DNA from: Chloroflexota bacterium
GTDB taxonomy: Bacteria > Chloroflexota > Anaerolineae > Aggregatilineales > Phototrophicaceae
Length of the DNA: 64,000 nt
Direction: 5' to 3'
Assembly (NCBI GenBank): GCA_011523705.1
Contig: WTGC01000004.1
Span: forward strand, 184,633 to 248,632
Of this stretch, positions 8,567-17,747 are shown in pieces. The position numbers and the translations under genes were made by a program. Below the pieces are notes generated by a model that saw nothing but the letters and a program-made list of their open reading frames with translations, made no database searches and had not been told where the DNA came from. Every line of letters begins with the position of its first letter. The stretch's first letter is position 1.

Positions 8567-8919
8567 GAATCTCGTACAAGATTCCTTGCGTATTTGGAGA
8601 TTATAGCGAATGTTGTTGCCGCATCCCGTTGCCGCCCGGCACGCGTGGCAAAGGCGCGCAAAGCCGGTACAACTGCGCCTCCATACCAGCCACTTTTGGG
8701 CGGCCAAGCATGGCGCGCTCAGCCTGAATCTGGTAGAATTGCTTCAAATAATGGCGAGGGCGCAACACTGAGAGAGCGGCGAATCGGCGCCCCGCCGGAG
8801 GTTCAAAGCTTTGGTTTAGAGTCGCCGCAGCGGATCCAGGAAGTGGCAAATAAGATCGCGAGATCCGTTGCCAACACCGGGAGAATCCGCTCACTTCGAC
8901 ACGAGGTTGACCGCGAGCA
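8567..8919 (+). promoter_or_regulatory. Upstream region of gyrA with an extended -10 element
   Basis: No credible gene is seen in this stretch. TGGTAGAAT at 8731-8739 is a good extended -10 (TGnTAGAAT) pointing toward gyrA; the -35 region (TGGCGC) is poor. Start near 8746 would leave a leader of about 174 nt. I see no riboswitch or T-run in that leader. Confidence 0.4.
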
Positions 8920-11454
8920 ATGGATAGCATCGAAACGAATACGGTGGAAGACGGCGGCGGCGACATTCGCACTGTCACCATCAATGAAGAGATGCGCGGC
9001 AGCTATCTCAACTACGCCATGAGCGTCATCGTTGCCCGCGCCCTGCCGGACGCCCGCGATGGGCTGAAGCCGGTGCATCGCCGCATCCTGTTCGCCATGT
9101 ATGATATGGGCTTGCGCCCCGGCGCGAGTTACAAGAAGAGCGCGCGCCTGGTCGGCGAGGTCTTGGGGAAATACCATCCGCACGGGGATCAGACAATCTA
9201 TGAGGCCATGGCGCGCATGGCACAGAACTTCTCCCTGCGTTATCCCCTGGTGGATGGGCAAGGCAACTTCGGCAGCCTAGATGGCGACAAACCGGCCGCG
9301 ATGCGCTATACGGAAACGCGCATGGCGAACATCGCCGGCGAGCTCTTGACCGATATCAACATGAATACGGTGGACTTCACCGAGAATTACGATCAGACGC
9401 AGGAAGAGCCGACTGTTCTGCCCGCGCGCTTGCCCAATTTGCTGCTCAACGGCGCCAGCGGCATCGCCGTTGGCATGGCGACGAGCATCCCGCCCCATAA
9501 CTTGCGCGAACTGGCGGCGGCGATTACCTACCTTATTGACAACTACAGCGGCAGCGAATCGGTAACGGTCGACGATTTGATGCAGTTCATCAAAGGACCG
9601 GACTTTCCCACCGGCGCCGAGATAGTCGTCGCCGACGAATTGAAGGAGGCTTATGCGACCGGGAAGGGACGCGTCGTCGTCCGTTCGGGCGCCGACTTTG
9701 AAGAACGCGGCGACGGCATCAGCATCGTCATTCGCTCCATTCCCTATCAGGTCAGCAAGTCCGCCATCATCGAGCGCATTGTGTCCTTGGTGCGCGATGG
9801 CCGTATTGAAGCCATTCGCGATTTGCGCGACGAGTCCGACAGGCAGGGCTTGCGTCTCGTCGTCGAATTGAAACGACACGCGCAGCCGCAGCGCGTCCTC
9901 AACCAGCTTTACAAATTTACGCAGCTGCAAAGCGTATACAGCATTCAGATGCTGGCGCTGGTCAATGGGGAGCCGAGGACGCTGAGCCTCAAACGCTGTC
10001 TGCAGATTTACATCGAACATCGCTACGATGTCATCGTCAGGCGGTCGGAACATGACCTGAAACGCCAGCGAGCGCGCGCCCACGTTTTGAGCGGGCTGCT
10101 CAAAGCTGTCGCCAATATCGACGAGGTGATCCGAACGATTCGCGAATCGGAAGACGTCGATAGCGCCCGGACGCGGCTGATCGCTGACTTCGAGTTGGAC
10201 GAGGTCCAAGCCAATGCCATTCTGGATATGCAGCTGCGGCGTCTGAGCGCCCTGGAACGTCAGAAGCTGCAAGAAGAATATGAGACGGTGCTGGCGCGCA
10301 TCGCCTATCTCGAAGACTTGCTGGCTTCGCCGCAGAAAATCCTCGGTCTCATTCGGGAAGACGTGCAGGAAATCGCGGAGAAATACGGCGACGACCGCAA
10401 GACAACTGTGACCTACGGCAATGTGGACCTTGATGAGGGAGATCTTTTCCGACGCGAGAATGTCGTGATTTCACTGACGGAAAATGGCTATATCAAGCGG
10501 GTGGCGGCGCGGCACTACCGGGCGCAGAGGCGCGGCGGCAAGGGCATGCGGGGGATGGCGCTAAAAGACAACGATCGACTAATGGACATCTTTTTTGCGC
10601 ACAGCCACGACACCGTTCTCTTTTTCAGCAACAAGGGCAAAGTGTATTCGCGAAAGTCTTACGATATACCTGAATCTCAACGGGAGAAGCGTGGAACGCT
10701 CATTCAGATACTCTTGCCGCTGACGCACGATGAGCGGATTACGGCGCTACTTGCGCTGCCCGACTCGGCTTTTGAGCGTGATGACGCCTGCTGTGTGATA
10801 GCAACGCGCCAGGGGCGCATTAAGCGGATGGACTTAAGCGAGTTTCAGAGTATACGACCGAGCGGATTGGTTCTGACGCGCTTGCACGACGATGACACAG
10901 TGGGCTGGGTCAAGGCGACGCGCGGAGCTCAACACATTGTTATTGTATCCGCCGATGGCAAGGGGATTCTATTCCGGGAAGAAGAAGTACGAGAGATGGG
11001 ACGCATTGCGGCCGGCGTACGCGGTATGCGGTTGAGAGAGGGTGATGAGATCGCTGGCATGGATGTTCTTGCCAAAGATGACAGCCACATTCTCGTCGTT
11101 ACGCGCAATGGTTACGGCAAACGCACAACCACTGATGATTACAATCCCCAAAGGCGATACGGATATGGGGTGATTACGCTCAAGCGTACCAAGCGCAAGG
11201 GTCCCGTCGTGGCTGTGCGCTGCATCAGCGAAGAAGACGGCATCATGCTCATCTCGCACAAAGGCACTGTAATTCGAACGGATCTTTCAGAGATTCGCTC
11301 AAGGGGACGCAACACCGAAGGCGTTACCGTCATGGATCTCGACTCAGACGATCATGTCGCCGGCATCGCCATCATGAATGACGCGGACGACAATCAGCCG
11401 GCCATCTCGACCGACGCCAGTGACAGCGAGTCCGAACAAAACGGCAATAAGTGA
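8920..11454 (+). CDS. gyrA: DNA gyrase subunit A
   Basis: At 844 residues this is a full-length type IIA topoisomerase A subunit; with GyrB it introduces negative supercoils using ATP. The N-terminal winged-helix domain holds the catalytic tyrosine Tyr130 in AAMRYTE, preceded by the quinolone-resistance region (HPHGD then Gln91, and Glu95 at the Asp87 position of E. coli). The tower and coiled-coil domains follow. The C-terminal pinwheel begins near residue 510 and contains the GyrA box QRRGGKG, which separates gyrase from topoisomerase IV. The C-terminus is acidic and Asn/Ser-rich. gyrB is not adjacent, and the gene is transcribed alone, convergent with rplY. Gln91 in place of Ser/Ala is unusual. 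Confidence 0.97.
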   Translation: MDSIETNTVEDGGGDIRTVTINEEMRGSYLNYAMSVIVARALPDARDGLKPVHRRILFAMYDMGLRPGASYKKSARLVGEVLGKYHPHGDQTIYEAMARMAQNFSLRYPLVDGQGNFGSLDGDKPAAMRYTETRMANIAGELLTDINMNTVDFTENYDQTQEEPTVLPARLPNLLLNGASGIAVGMATSIPPHNLRELAAAITYLIDNYSGSESVTVDDLMQFIKGPDFPTGAEIVVADELKEAYATGKGRVVVRSGADFEERGDGISIVIRSIPYQVSKSAIIERIVSLVRDGRIEAIRDLRDESDRQGLRLVVELKRHAQPQRVLNQLYKFTQLQSVYSIQMLALVNGEPRTLSLKRCLQIYIEHRYDVIVRRSEHDLKRQRARAHVLSGLLKAVANIDEVIRTIRESEDVDSARTRLIADFELDEVQANAILDMQLRRLSALERQKLQEEYETVLARIAYLEDLLASPQKILGLIREDVQEIAEKYGDDRKTTVTYGNVDLDEGDLFRRENVVISLTENGYIKRVAARHYRAQRRGGKGMRGMALKDNDRLMDIFFAHSHDTVLFFSNKGKVYSRKSYDIPESQREKRGTLIQILLPLTHDERITALLALPDSAFERDDACCVIATRQGRIKRMDLSEFQSIRPSGLVLTRLHDDDTVGWVKATRGAQHIVIVSADGKGILFREEEVREMGRIAAGVRGMRLREGDEIAGMDVLAKDDSHILVVTRNGYGKRTTTDDYNPQRRYGYGVITLKRTKRKGPVVAVRCISEEDGIMLISHKGTVIRTDLSEIRSRGRNTEGVTVMDLDSDDHVAGIAIMNDADDNQPAISTDASDSESEQNGNK

Positions 11455-11527
11455 GCGCGCCGCCCTAGGACTGCTTCAGTCGAATCTAGCTTCCAGGGAT
11501 AATCCAATAGCTTGCTGCTAAGTTGCA

Positions 11528-11550
11528 TTTGGCGCGCGGGAAGCGCCAAA
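11528..11550. terminator. Hairpin between convergent gyrA and rplY
   Basis: TTTGGCGC (11528-11535) and GCGCCAAA (11543-11550) form a perfect 8-bp stem around a 7-base loop, centred between the two stop codons. Neither strand has the T-run of a classical terminator, so a role in ending transcription of gyrA, rplY or both is inferred from position only. Confidence 0.35.
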
Positions 11551-11579
11551 ACGTAATCGTGCCAAAGCACCAAGCCAGT

Positions 11580-12230
11580 CTATTCTTCCGCTTCCTCGCC
11601 TTCGGCTTCTTCGCCTTCCGCCGCTTCGCCCTCGAGTTCTTCGTCAAGCTCATCCAGCTCTTCTTCGGCGCGCGCCGCGGCCGGCTGGACAATCTTGGCC
11701 AGCATCTCGTTGGGGTCGTTGTGCACGGTGACGCTTTGGCCAAACGTAAGATCCCGCACTAAAACTTCGGAACCCATTTCGGTCAAAGTCGAAAGATCTA
11801 TCACAATGCTATCGCGGATATCGCTGGGGAACACCTCCAAGGTCAGCGAACTCCTGCCCGTGATTAAGATGCCTTCGCGCGCCGTGACCACCGGGCTCTC
11901 GCCTTGCATCACAATCGGCACTTCAACACGGATGCGCTGGGACTGATCAACGGCGAGGAAATCGACATGCAGAATATCGCCGCGAACGACATCGCGCTGG
12001 ACTTCGCGCGCCAACGAGGGAAAGCTGTCGCCATTCACTTCGATATCTATTAGATTGGTGCCGCCCGCATTCATGAGCGTAACCTCTACCGAGCGATAGG
12101 GAAACTGCACGCTGATCGGGTCGATTGATGGCCCGTATACGATTCCCGGCACCATTCCCTCGCGCCGCAGTCGGCGATTTTTCTTTCCCTGCGCCCGCCG
12201 CACTTCCGCGGCAAGTTGAAATTCCGCCAT
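11580..12230 (-). CDS. rplY: 50S ribosomal protein L25, CTC type
   Basis: This 216-residue protein binds 5S rRNA in the large subunit. The N-terminal L25 domain (~1-95) includes the typical RRxGxVPGIVYG-like segment, followed by the TL5/CTC beta domain (~96-185) and a strongly acidic Glu/Ala tail (~190-216) with a short EGEEAE repeat. Such acidic tails are common in CTC-type L25. ATG at 12230 is chosen because GAGGAG precedes it at normal distance and the similarity begins exactly there. The gene has its own near-consensus promoter upstream, between it and the tRNA gene. Confidence 0.95.
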   Translation of the reverse strand: MAEFQLAAEVRRAQGKKNRRLRREGMVPGIVYGPSIDPISVQFPYRSVEVTLMNAGGTNLIDIEVNGDSFPSLAREVQRDVVRGDILHVDFLAVDQSQRIRVEVPIVMQGESPVVTAREGILITGRSSLTLEVFPSDIRDSIVIDLSTLTEMGSEVLVRDLTFGQSVTVHNDPNEMLAKIVQPAAARAEEELDELDEELEGEAAEGEEAEGEEAEE

Positions 12231-12312
12231 GATAAAAGTCTCCTCAAATCTCAAGTGGCGCGACTGCCAGCCCGCGCTCGCCAGTGATTTCTTTTCCTGA
12301 CAAAGTCGGCTG

Positions 12313-12341
12313 ATTCTAGTCGGGCATTGGGCTCCGGTCAA
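12313..12341 (-). promoter_or_regulatory. Strong sigma-70 promoter of rplY
   Basis: Minus-strand TTGACC (12336-12341), 17 bp spacer, TAGAAT (12313-12318): five of six matches in each box. The leader to the rplY ATG would be about 75 nt. Confidence 0.8.
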
Positions 12342-12358
12342 TGGCGGGGATGCAGAAA

Positions 12359-12378
12359 CGCCCACATCATTGTGGGCG
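12359..12378 (-). terminator. Hairpin ending the tRNA-Gly transcript
   Basis: CGCCCACA (12359-12366) and TGTGGGCG (12371-12378) form an 8-bp stem with a 4-base loop, 11 bp past the tRNA 3' end. On the minus strand GTTTC follows, only a short T-run. It lies upstream of the rplY promoter, so it separates the two units. Confidence 0.55.
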
Positions 12379-12388
12379 CTCGCTGGCT

Positions 12389-12461
12389 AGCGGGTAACGG
12401 GACTCGAACCCGTGACCTACTGCTTGGGAAGCAGGCGCTCTACCAACTGAGCTATACCCGC
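12389..12461 (-). tRNA. tRNA-Gly (anticodon CCC)
   Basis: The reverse strand folds into a standard cloverleaf. The acceptor stem GCGGGTA pairs with TACCCGC, the D-arm contains AGCTCAGTTGGTAGAGC, and the anticodon loop is TTCCCAA (anticodon CCC, reading GGG). The T-arm has GGGTTCGAGTCCC and the discriminator base is U. CCA is not encoded and must be added after transcription. There is no intron. It is transcribed from its own promoter just upstream. Confidence 0.96.
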
Positions 12462-12472
12462 GGACTGCGGCT

Positions 12473-12501
12473 ATTCTAGCCCCGCGCCGATCCAACGTCA
12501 A
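12473..12501 (-). promoter_or_regulatory. Strong sigma-70 promoter of tRNA-Gly
   Basis: Minus-strand TTGACG (12496-12501), 17 bp spacer, TAGAAT (12473-12478), ending 11 bp before the first tRNA base. The boxes are nearly identical to those of the rplY promoter 160 bp away. Confidence 0.82.
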
Positions 12502-12875
12502 GAATGAAGGCGCGGGCAGATACGCGAAAAGGGCAATAACCTGACGATTCCGACCATGTTCCAGTCGCGCGGGCGACTTCAGCGTTCAGGCTGCGCCATT
12601 ACTCAATTGTAATGTTTCTTGTATGATGTATGTTCGACCGCAGGCGCCGCGCCGCGTACGCAATTTGGCGAATGTGCTAAGATACATGTTTCGCTCTCCG
12701 ATTGTGGTCCAAAGCCGTCAGGCGCCGTGAGTTTCGGCGCGATCTGTAATATTTCATTGCGAGCCTACAGGAGTTGACCGAACTGGTGATGCCGGGCGTA
12801 GGATGGAATACGGTAAAGAATGCTGCGAGATACAGTGATAACGATGGCTGAAGTCGAGGAGCGTAGGATTCTTTG
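12502..12875. other. Intergenic region before the glycosylation run
   Basis: No protein-coding gene with credible start and composition is seen on either strand. It contains AT-rich patches, including a TATGAT hexamer at 12622-12627 and TAAGAT preceded by TGC at 12675-12683 that could be -10 elements, and the candidate promoter listed separately at 12774-12804. No RNA motif is recognised. Confidence 0.5.
12774..12804 (+). promoter_or_regulatory. Weak candidate promoter of the GT4 gene
   Basis: TTGACC (12774-12779) is a good -35, but the best -10 (TAGGAT, 12799-12804) is 19 bp away, longer than ideal. The GT4 start codon follows 72 bp later. Confidence 0.3.
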
Positions 12876-14051
12876 ATGAACGAAATGATCGAGCGTCGGC
12901 AGCAGAAGCTGAAGATCCTGATCATTCTGCTTTACTACCACCCGCACTCAACGGGATTGACTCATTATGTGCGGATGCTGGCCGAGGAGCTGGCGCGCCG
13001 CGGCCACGAGGTCACGGTGGTGGCGTCCTGCCATAGTCGCGAATTGCCGCTGGGCGAATCCACGCTCAACGGCGTGCGCGTTGTACGGCTTTGGGCGCCA
13101 ATCGCCATCAGCCGGGGCCGGATCATGCCGACCTATCCTTGGGCAATCAACAGACTTCTGCGCGAACACGATATCGTGAACATACACATTCCGCTGCTGG
13201 AAACGGCGCTGGTGGCGTTCCTGGCCGGCATCGCCGGCGTCAATATCATTCCGACCCATCATGGCGACCTGATCTTGCCGCAGAATCCCGTCAACGACAT
13301 AATCACCAAAATCATGTTCGCCTTCTACAAATACATGGCGAAACGCGTACCCTGCATCATTGGGCTTAGCGATGACTACGCCGATAATTCCTACTATTTG
13401 CAGCCATTTCGCGACAAGGTGCGAATCATTTATCCGCCCATGATCATTCCCGAGCCGGATCCCGACGGCGTCAGACAATTGCGCGAACGGTGGCAGCATG
13501 ATGACGGACCGCTAATCGGATATGCGGGACGATTCGTGCAGGAGAAGCGACCCGATCTGCTCATTCGAGCGCTGGACGTCGTCAACGAGGTGTATCCTAA
13601 CGCTCGGATCGTCTTCGCCGGCGAATACGACATCAGCTATGAAGGCACCTGGCAGCGACATCAGGATCTCGTCGATCGTTACCAGGCGCAGCTCATCTTC
13701 CTCGGCCTCATACGGAACAAACAAGACCTGGCAAACTTCTACGCCGCCTGCGATGTTCTCGTCGTGCCGAGCGACAGCGACTGTTTTCCGTTGGTGCAAG
13801 GCGAGGCGATGCTCTGCGGGACGCCAATCGTGATGACCGACATCGCCGGCGGGCGGGTGGCGGTGACCTTGACTGGCATGGGCAAGCTCGCCAAGCCAGG
13901 TGATTGGCGCTCGATAGGAGAAACCACGCTTGATGTGCTGGCGGATCCAGACCGGTACATCAAGCCGCGAGATTTCATCCTTGGCATTTTCTCCTTCGAA
14001 GAAACCGTCAACCGGTACGAGTCGATCCTTGACGAATTCGCCAGGACCTAA
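12876..14051 (+). CDS. Glycosyltransferase family 4 (GT-B fold)
   Basis: This protein has 391 residues and two Rossmann-like domains. The N-terminal domain carries LLYYHPHSTGLTHYV, the open loop of GT4 enzymes, then a RGHEVTVV strand. The C-terminal domain begins near residue 210 (IGYAGRFVQEKRPDLLI) and has the nucleotide-sugar binding E-x7-E region in DCFPLVQGEAM with GTPIV after it. Expected role: transfer of a sugar from NDP-sugar to a lipid-linked or surface glycan on the cytoplasmic side of the membrane; donor unknown. ATG at 12876 is preferred over the TTG one codon before. It opens a long run of plus-strand envelope genes, with the methyltransferase starting 25 bp later. Confidence 0.9.
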   Translation: MNEMIERRQQKLKILIILLYYHPHSTGLTHYVRMLAEELARRGHEVTVVASCHSRELPLGESTLNGVRVVRLWAPIAISRGRIMPTYPWAINRLLREHDIVNIHIPLLETALVAFLAGIAGVNIIPTHHGDLILPQNPVNDIITKIMFAFYKYMAKRVPCIIGLSDDYADNSYYLQPFRDKVRIIYPPMIIPEPDPDGVRQLRERWQHDDGPLIGYAGRFVQEKRPDLLIRALDVVNEVYPNARIVFAGEYDISYEGTWQRHQDLVDRYQAQLIFLGLIRNKQDLANFYAACDVLVVPSDSDCFPLVQGEAMLCGTPIVMTDIAGGRVAVTLTGMGKLAKPGDWRSIGETTLDVLADPDRYIKPRDFILGIFSFEETVNRYESILDEFART

Positions 14052-14076
14052 GGCCGGCGCCATGCCGGGAGGTCAA

Positions 14077-14925
14077 ATGGTCGATCCGGACAAAATAGCG
14101 TTCATGACGCGCAATGAAGCCGACATGGCTTTCAAGCGACGCGTTAGAACCATCTTTGATTTCATCAACCCGAGCGATGAAATGCGGGTCCTGGATCTCC
14201 CCTGTGGGCGCGGTTTCTATCTGAATATGTTGCGCCATGTCAGCCAATGCGACCTGGTCGGCGCCGACCTGGACTGGAGCGTGGTCAAGACGGCAAAACA
14301 GGTCCTTGATTCATTGCCGAATATCCAGATACATCATGCCAGCATCTACGCCATGCCCTATCCGCCCGATTGCTTTGACGCGGTGATTTTGTCCGAAGTG
14401 CTCGAGCACATAGACGATGATGTCCGCGGCCTCAAGGAAGCGTTTCGCGTCCTGAAACCGGACGGCGTCCTGGCGGTCACGGTGCCCAACGCAAACTATC
14501 CCTTCTTTTGGGATCCCATCAACAAGGTGCTGGAAAGCCTGTTCAATCGGCACATCCAGCGCGGACCCTTGGCCGGGCTTTGGGCCAATCACCTGCGGCT
14601 TTACACCGCCAGCCAACTGCGCGGCGCCGTGCAAAAGGCCGGCTTCCTGATTGAAGAAGAGCGATCGTTGACGCATCACTGTTTCCCGTTTATTCACAAC
14701 CTGGTTTATGGGCTCGGGAAGCCGCTTTTGGAATCCAAATTGCTGCCCAATGCCATGCGCGCAGTCGCCGATCGTCACGACTTCAAGGCGACGGGCAGTC
14801 GTTTCAATCCGGTCAAGTTAGGCGTCGCCTTGTTCAATGCCTTTGATCGCAAGAATACCGCTGACGAGGGACCGGATCGAGCGACTGTAAACCTCGCGTT
14901 AAAAGGTCGAAAGCCACATGCCTGA
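14077..14925 (+). CDS. Class I SAM-dependent methyltransferase (Methyltransf_11/23-like)
   Basis: The protein has 282 residues. SAM motif I is VLDLPCGRGFY near residue 31, motif II follows as VGADLD, and the post-motif LSEVLEHIDDD matches methyltransferases acting on small molecules or glycolipids. The C-terminal half resembles those found beside glycosyltransferases (YTASQLRGAVQKAGF segment). Start choice: ATG at 14077 is preceded by GGGAGG; an ATG at 14062 lacks a ribosome site. Its last 8 bases overlap the next gene. The context suggests methylation of a sugar or lipid carrier intermediate, but that is inference. Confidence 0.88.
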   Translation: MVDPDKIAFMTRNEADMAFKRRVRTIFDFINPSDEMRVLDLPCGRGFYLNMLRHVSQCDLVGADLDWSVVKTAKQVLDSLPNIQIHHASIYAMPYPPDCFDAVILSEVLEHIDDDVRGLKEAFRVLKPDGVLAVTVPNANYPFFWDPINKVLESLFNRHIQRGPLAGLWANHLRLYTASQLRGAVQKAGFLIEEERSLTHHCFPFIHNLVYGLGKPLLESKLLPNAMRAVADRHDFKATGSRFNPVKLGVALFNAFDRKNTADEGPDRATVNLALKGRKPHA

Positions 14926-17695
14926 GGTCCCGAGCGATGCGCGGCGCGGCGCGCCAGATGGGAACGAATCCATTGGCGCCAGCGCGGTAGTTGGTGAGGA
15001 TGCTGAGCTCGAATCACCGGACTCGCCGGCTGACCTTGCTCAACCTGAGGCAGGTCCAGAAAGCGCGAAGGGCGAAAACGCGTCCGATATCGTATCGATT
15101 GAAGAATTGACGCTCAGCGAACTCCTCAGTCGGTGGCTGCGCGCTCCCGCGCCAACCTGGCGCCGGCTCCGGATCGCCATGGCGTCTCCTTCCGCCAGCA
15201 GGCCGCGACACAGAGCCGGACCCGCAATTGCGGCGATTCCCGTTCCGGCGTTGAGCGAAGGGCGCCATGTCGCTGCGTCCGCGCTTCGTTCCTGGCCGCG
15301 TGTCTTGCGACAGCGCGATGCGATTCAACTGCTACTTTGCGGCGCCGCCATCCTAAGCGCTTTGATTGGCGCCGTCCTCGTTCGCGGCACTGACGAGGTG
15401 ACTCGCGCCGACGGCTATTCGCTAATGGTCGGCGGTCCGTATCTCTGGCTGGGCTTTCTGCTTTGGCTATTCGCGGAAGCAGCGGGCCACTGGACGCAGC
15501 TGCAGGGATATTGGCGCAGGCTCGACCGCCCCGCGCGCTTGCGCTGGGCCGCGCGAGCGCTTCCCGTCGCGATCTGGTTCAACGCATTCAGGCTCTTCAC
15601 CGCGTCGATGACTGCGCCGAGCGAAAGCGCGACCGAATTGGCGCTGGCGGCGATCGGATGGTTCATGCTGGGGAGCCTGTTATGGATAGTTCTCGAGTTC
15701 GCCCATTGGCAAGTCCGCGGGCGTCGGGCAGCAGCTGAAGTTGAATCGGCGCCGATTCTGGTCCGGCAGCCTTTGCGCCCGCCTGTTTCGACGGAACTGG
15801 GCCGGTCGCGCCAGCTCTTGATTGCGCTCGCCTTTCTTTGCAGCCTGTTGGTGTGGGTGAACACATCGGGCAATCGCATAGAGCCGCCAATCATCCTCCT
15901 TTGGCTCATCAGCGCCGCGCTTTGGGGCTTTGTTTTCGCGCCGCTCCGCTGGAACCTCTTTAATTGGGCAAGCGACCGAATAGACGCTTTGCGGCGGATC
16001 CACTGGCGGGCGCATCGCGGAACCATAATCGCCCTCGCGCTGGTCTTGCTTCTCGGCGCCGCCTTTCGCTTCAACAAGCTGGACGCCTATCCGCCGCAGA
16101 TGTTTAGCGATCTGGTCGAAAAAATTCAGGACGCTTACAAGATTCATCACTATGACGACTACCGAATCTTTTTTGAGAATATCGGCGGTCGAGAGCCGCT
16201 GCACTTTTACCTGCTGTCCGTTCTAGCCAGCCAACCGGCTATGGAATTCGATCACTACGCGCTTAAGTTGATGTCGGCGATCGAGAGCTTCTTAACGCTG
16301 CCAATCGTGTTCTGGCTGGGCGTCAAGGTCATGGGCAAGCGCCGCCGTCGATTTGGTTTGCTGCTTGGGGTGCTGGCCGCCGCTTTGGTCACGGTCAGCT
16401 TTTGGCATGTGGTTATCGGCCGGCAAGGTATGCGAATCAGCCTGGCGCCGCTGTTCTCAGCGCTGACCGCCATTTATCTCGTTCGCGCCATTCGTCATAA
16501 TCGGCGTTCGGATTTTGTGAAGGCCGGGCTGGCTTTGGGTTTCGGCTTAATGGGATATCAGGCGGTTCGCATGCTGCCGCTGGCCGCCGTCGCGGGCGTG
16601 GCAATTGCGCTGGTGGTCGCAAAGCACAGTTGGCGCGAGCGTCTCAGCTATCTTCTCAACTTGGCGATATTGGCTTTTGTCTCGCTCATGGTCTTCTTGC
16701 CCTTACTTCACTATTGGACGGAAGAACCGGAAAACTATATGCGGCGCGCCAGCACGCGCATTTTTGGCGACCTGCCAACGACCGCTGAGGAGCGCGCCGC
16801 ATTCCTGGCGGAGAGCGTTCCGATCTTAATGAGCAATATAAGAAAGACCGCGCTGATCTATCACTACTACGGGGACAGCACCTGGGTCAGTGGCGTCGCT
16901 CACGAACCGGCGATGGATCCGGTGACCGCCGCCTTCATGTGCCTGGGCGCCGCCGCCTTGCTTGCGCTAATCGTGAAGACGCGCGATCCTGTATTCGTCT
17001 TCGTCCCTTTCTATCTCTTGGCGACGCTGTTGCCGACAACGCTTGCGCTGTCCTTTCCGATAGAAGTCCCCAGTTTCATCCGTGCCAGCGGCGCGATCCC
17101 GCCCAGTTACTTGATCGCCGCTCTGCCGGTTGCGGTCTTTTGCCAGCGCCTGTGTAAGATACTGTCAGGACGATTGGGCGTCTTCCTTGCCGCTGCATTT
17201 GCGCTCGGAGGGCTCTTGGCGGCCAATCACTACAATACGAGCCTTTATTTCGGAGAATTCACCGACAACTACATTCGCGCGTCTCACCCGCATGCGCAGG
17301 CGGGCGCGATACTGCGGGGCTTCGCCGAAAGCGATGGCGCCTACGGAAACGCCTTCGTGCTCGCTTCCCCGCATTGGTGGGACACTCGCGCGGTCGGCAT
17401 TGAAGCGGGTCAATTGTTTTGGGACAGTGGCGGCGACGCTTCTTCCGTGCCTCAGTTGATCGATCGCGGTATGTGGCGGGAGGCGAATTATCGACTGCAG
17501 CCGGAACGCGACCTGCTTTTCTTTTATGCGCCTGACAACGCGCATGCTCTACAGTTGCTATCCGATTGGTTTCCAAATGGCAGGCAAATGCAAATCGAAG
17601 TTCAGCCCACGCACAAGTCCTTCTTCATCTATCGCGCGCCGGCAATGGGAGTCGAAGGCTTGCGCCGTTTCCTCGACGAGAATCTGCAAACATGA
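14918..17695 (+). CDS. Large GT-C type membrane protein (GT39-like, 925 aa)
   Basis: It begins with ~140 soluble, Ala/Glu/Pro-rich residues, unusually long for this superfamily. About 14 TM segments follow. The catalytic-type acidic loop comes late, after TM ~6 (AYPPQMFSDLVEKIQDA, near residue 400), and is followed by a GGREPLHFYLLS segment typical of GT39/PMT-like proteins. The C-terminal ~150 residues form a soluble domain. So a six-TM N-terminal module seems to have been added to a standard GT-C core. It overlaps the methyltransferase by 8 bases and is followed 52 bp later by the next giant protein, so translation is probably coupled. Substrate unknown. Confidence 0.78.
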   Translation: MPEVPSDARRGAPDGNESIGASAVVGEDAELESPDSPADLAQPEAGPESAKGENASDIVSIEELTLSELLSRWLRAPAPTWRRLRIAMASPSASRPRHRAGPAIAAIPVPALSEGRHVAASALRSWPRVLRQRDAIQLLLCGAAILSALIGAVLVRGTDEVTRADGYSLMVGGPYLWLGFLLWLFAEAAGHWTQLQGYWRRLDRPARLRWAARALPVAIWFNAFRLFTASMTAPSESATELALAAIGWFMLGSLLWIVLEFAHWQVRGRRAAAEVESAPILVRQPLRPPVSTELGRSRQLLIALAFLCSLLVWVNTSGNRIEPPIILLWLISAALWGFVFAPLRWNLFNWASDRIDALRRIHWRAHRGTIIALALVLLLGAAFRFNKLDAYPPQMFSDLVEKIQDAYKIHHYDDYRIFFENIGGREPLHFYLLSVLASQPAMEFDHYALKLMSAIESFLTLPIVFWLGVKVMGKRRRRFGLLLGVLAAALVTVSFWHVVIGRQGMRISLAPLFSALTAIYLVRAIRHNRRSDFVKAGLALGFGLMGYQAVRMLPLAAVAGVAIALVVAKHSWRERLSYLLNLAILAFVSLMVFLPLLHYWTEEPENYMRRASTRIFGDLPTTAEERAAFLAESVPILMSNIRKTALIYHYYGDSTWVSGVAHEPAMDPVTAAFMCLGAAALLALIVKTRDPVFVFVPFYLLATLLPTTLALSFPIEVPSFIRASGAIPPSYLIAALPVAVFCQRLCKILSGRLGVFLAAAFALGGLLAANHYNTSLYFGEFTDNYIRASHPHAQAGAILRGFAESDGAYGNAFVLASPHWWDTRAVGIEAGQLFWDSGGDASSVPQLIDRGMWREANYRLQPERDLLFFYAPDNAHALQLLSDWFPNGRQMQIEVQPTHKSFFIYRAPAMGVEGLRRFLDENLQT

Positions 17696-17747
17696 CCGCG
17701 ATACACGGCATCCGCAAATGTGGAATGGAAGGTCGAAGCGCTAGCAA

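Noticed and set aside
9277..10272. 331-codon open frame opposite gyrA
   Set aside because: Shadow of a highly conserved gene; no start signal or domain.
12677..12925. Minus-strand open frame upstream of and into the GT4 gene
   Set aside because: Runs over a real gene start and has no ribosome site or similarity.
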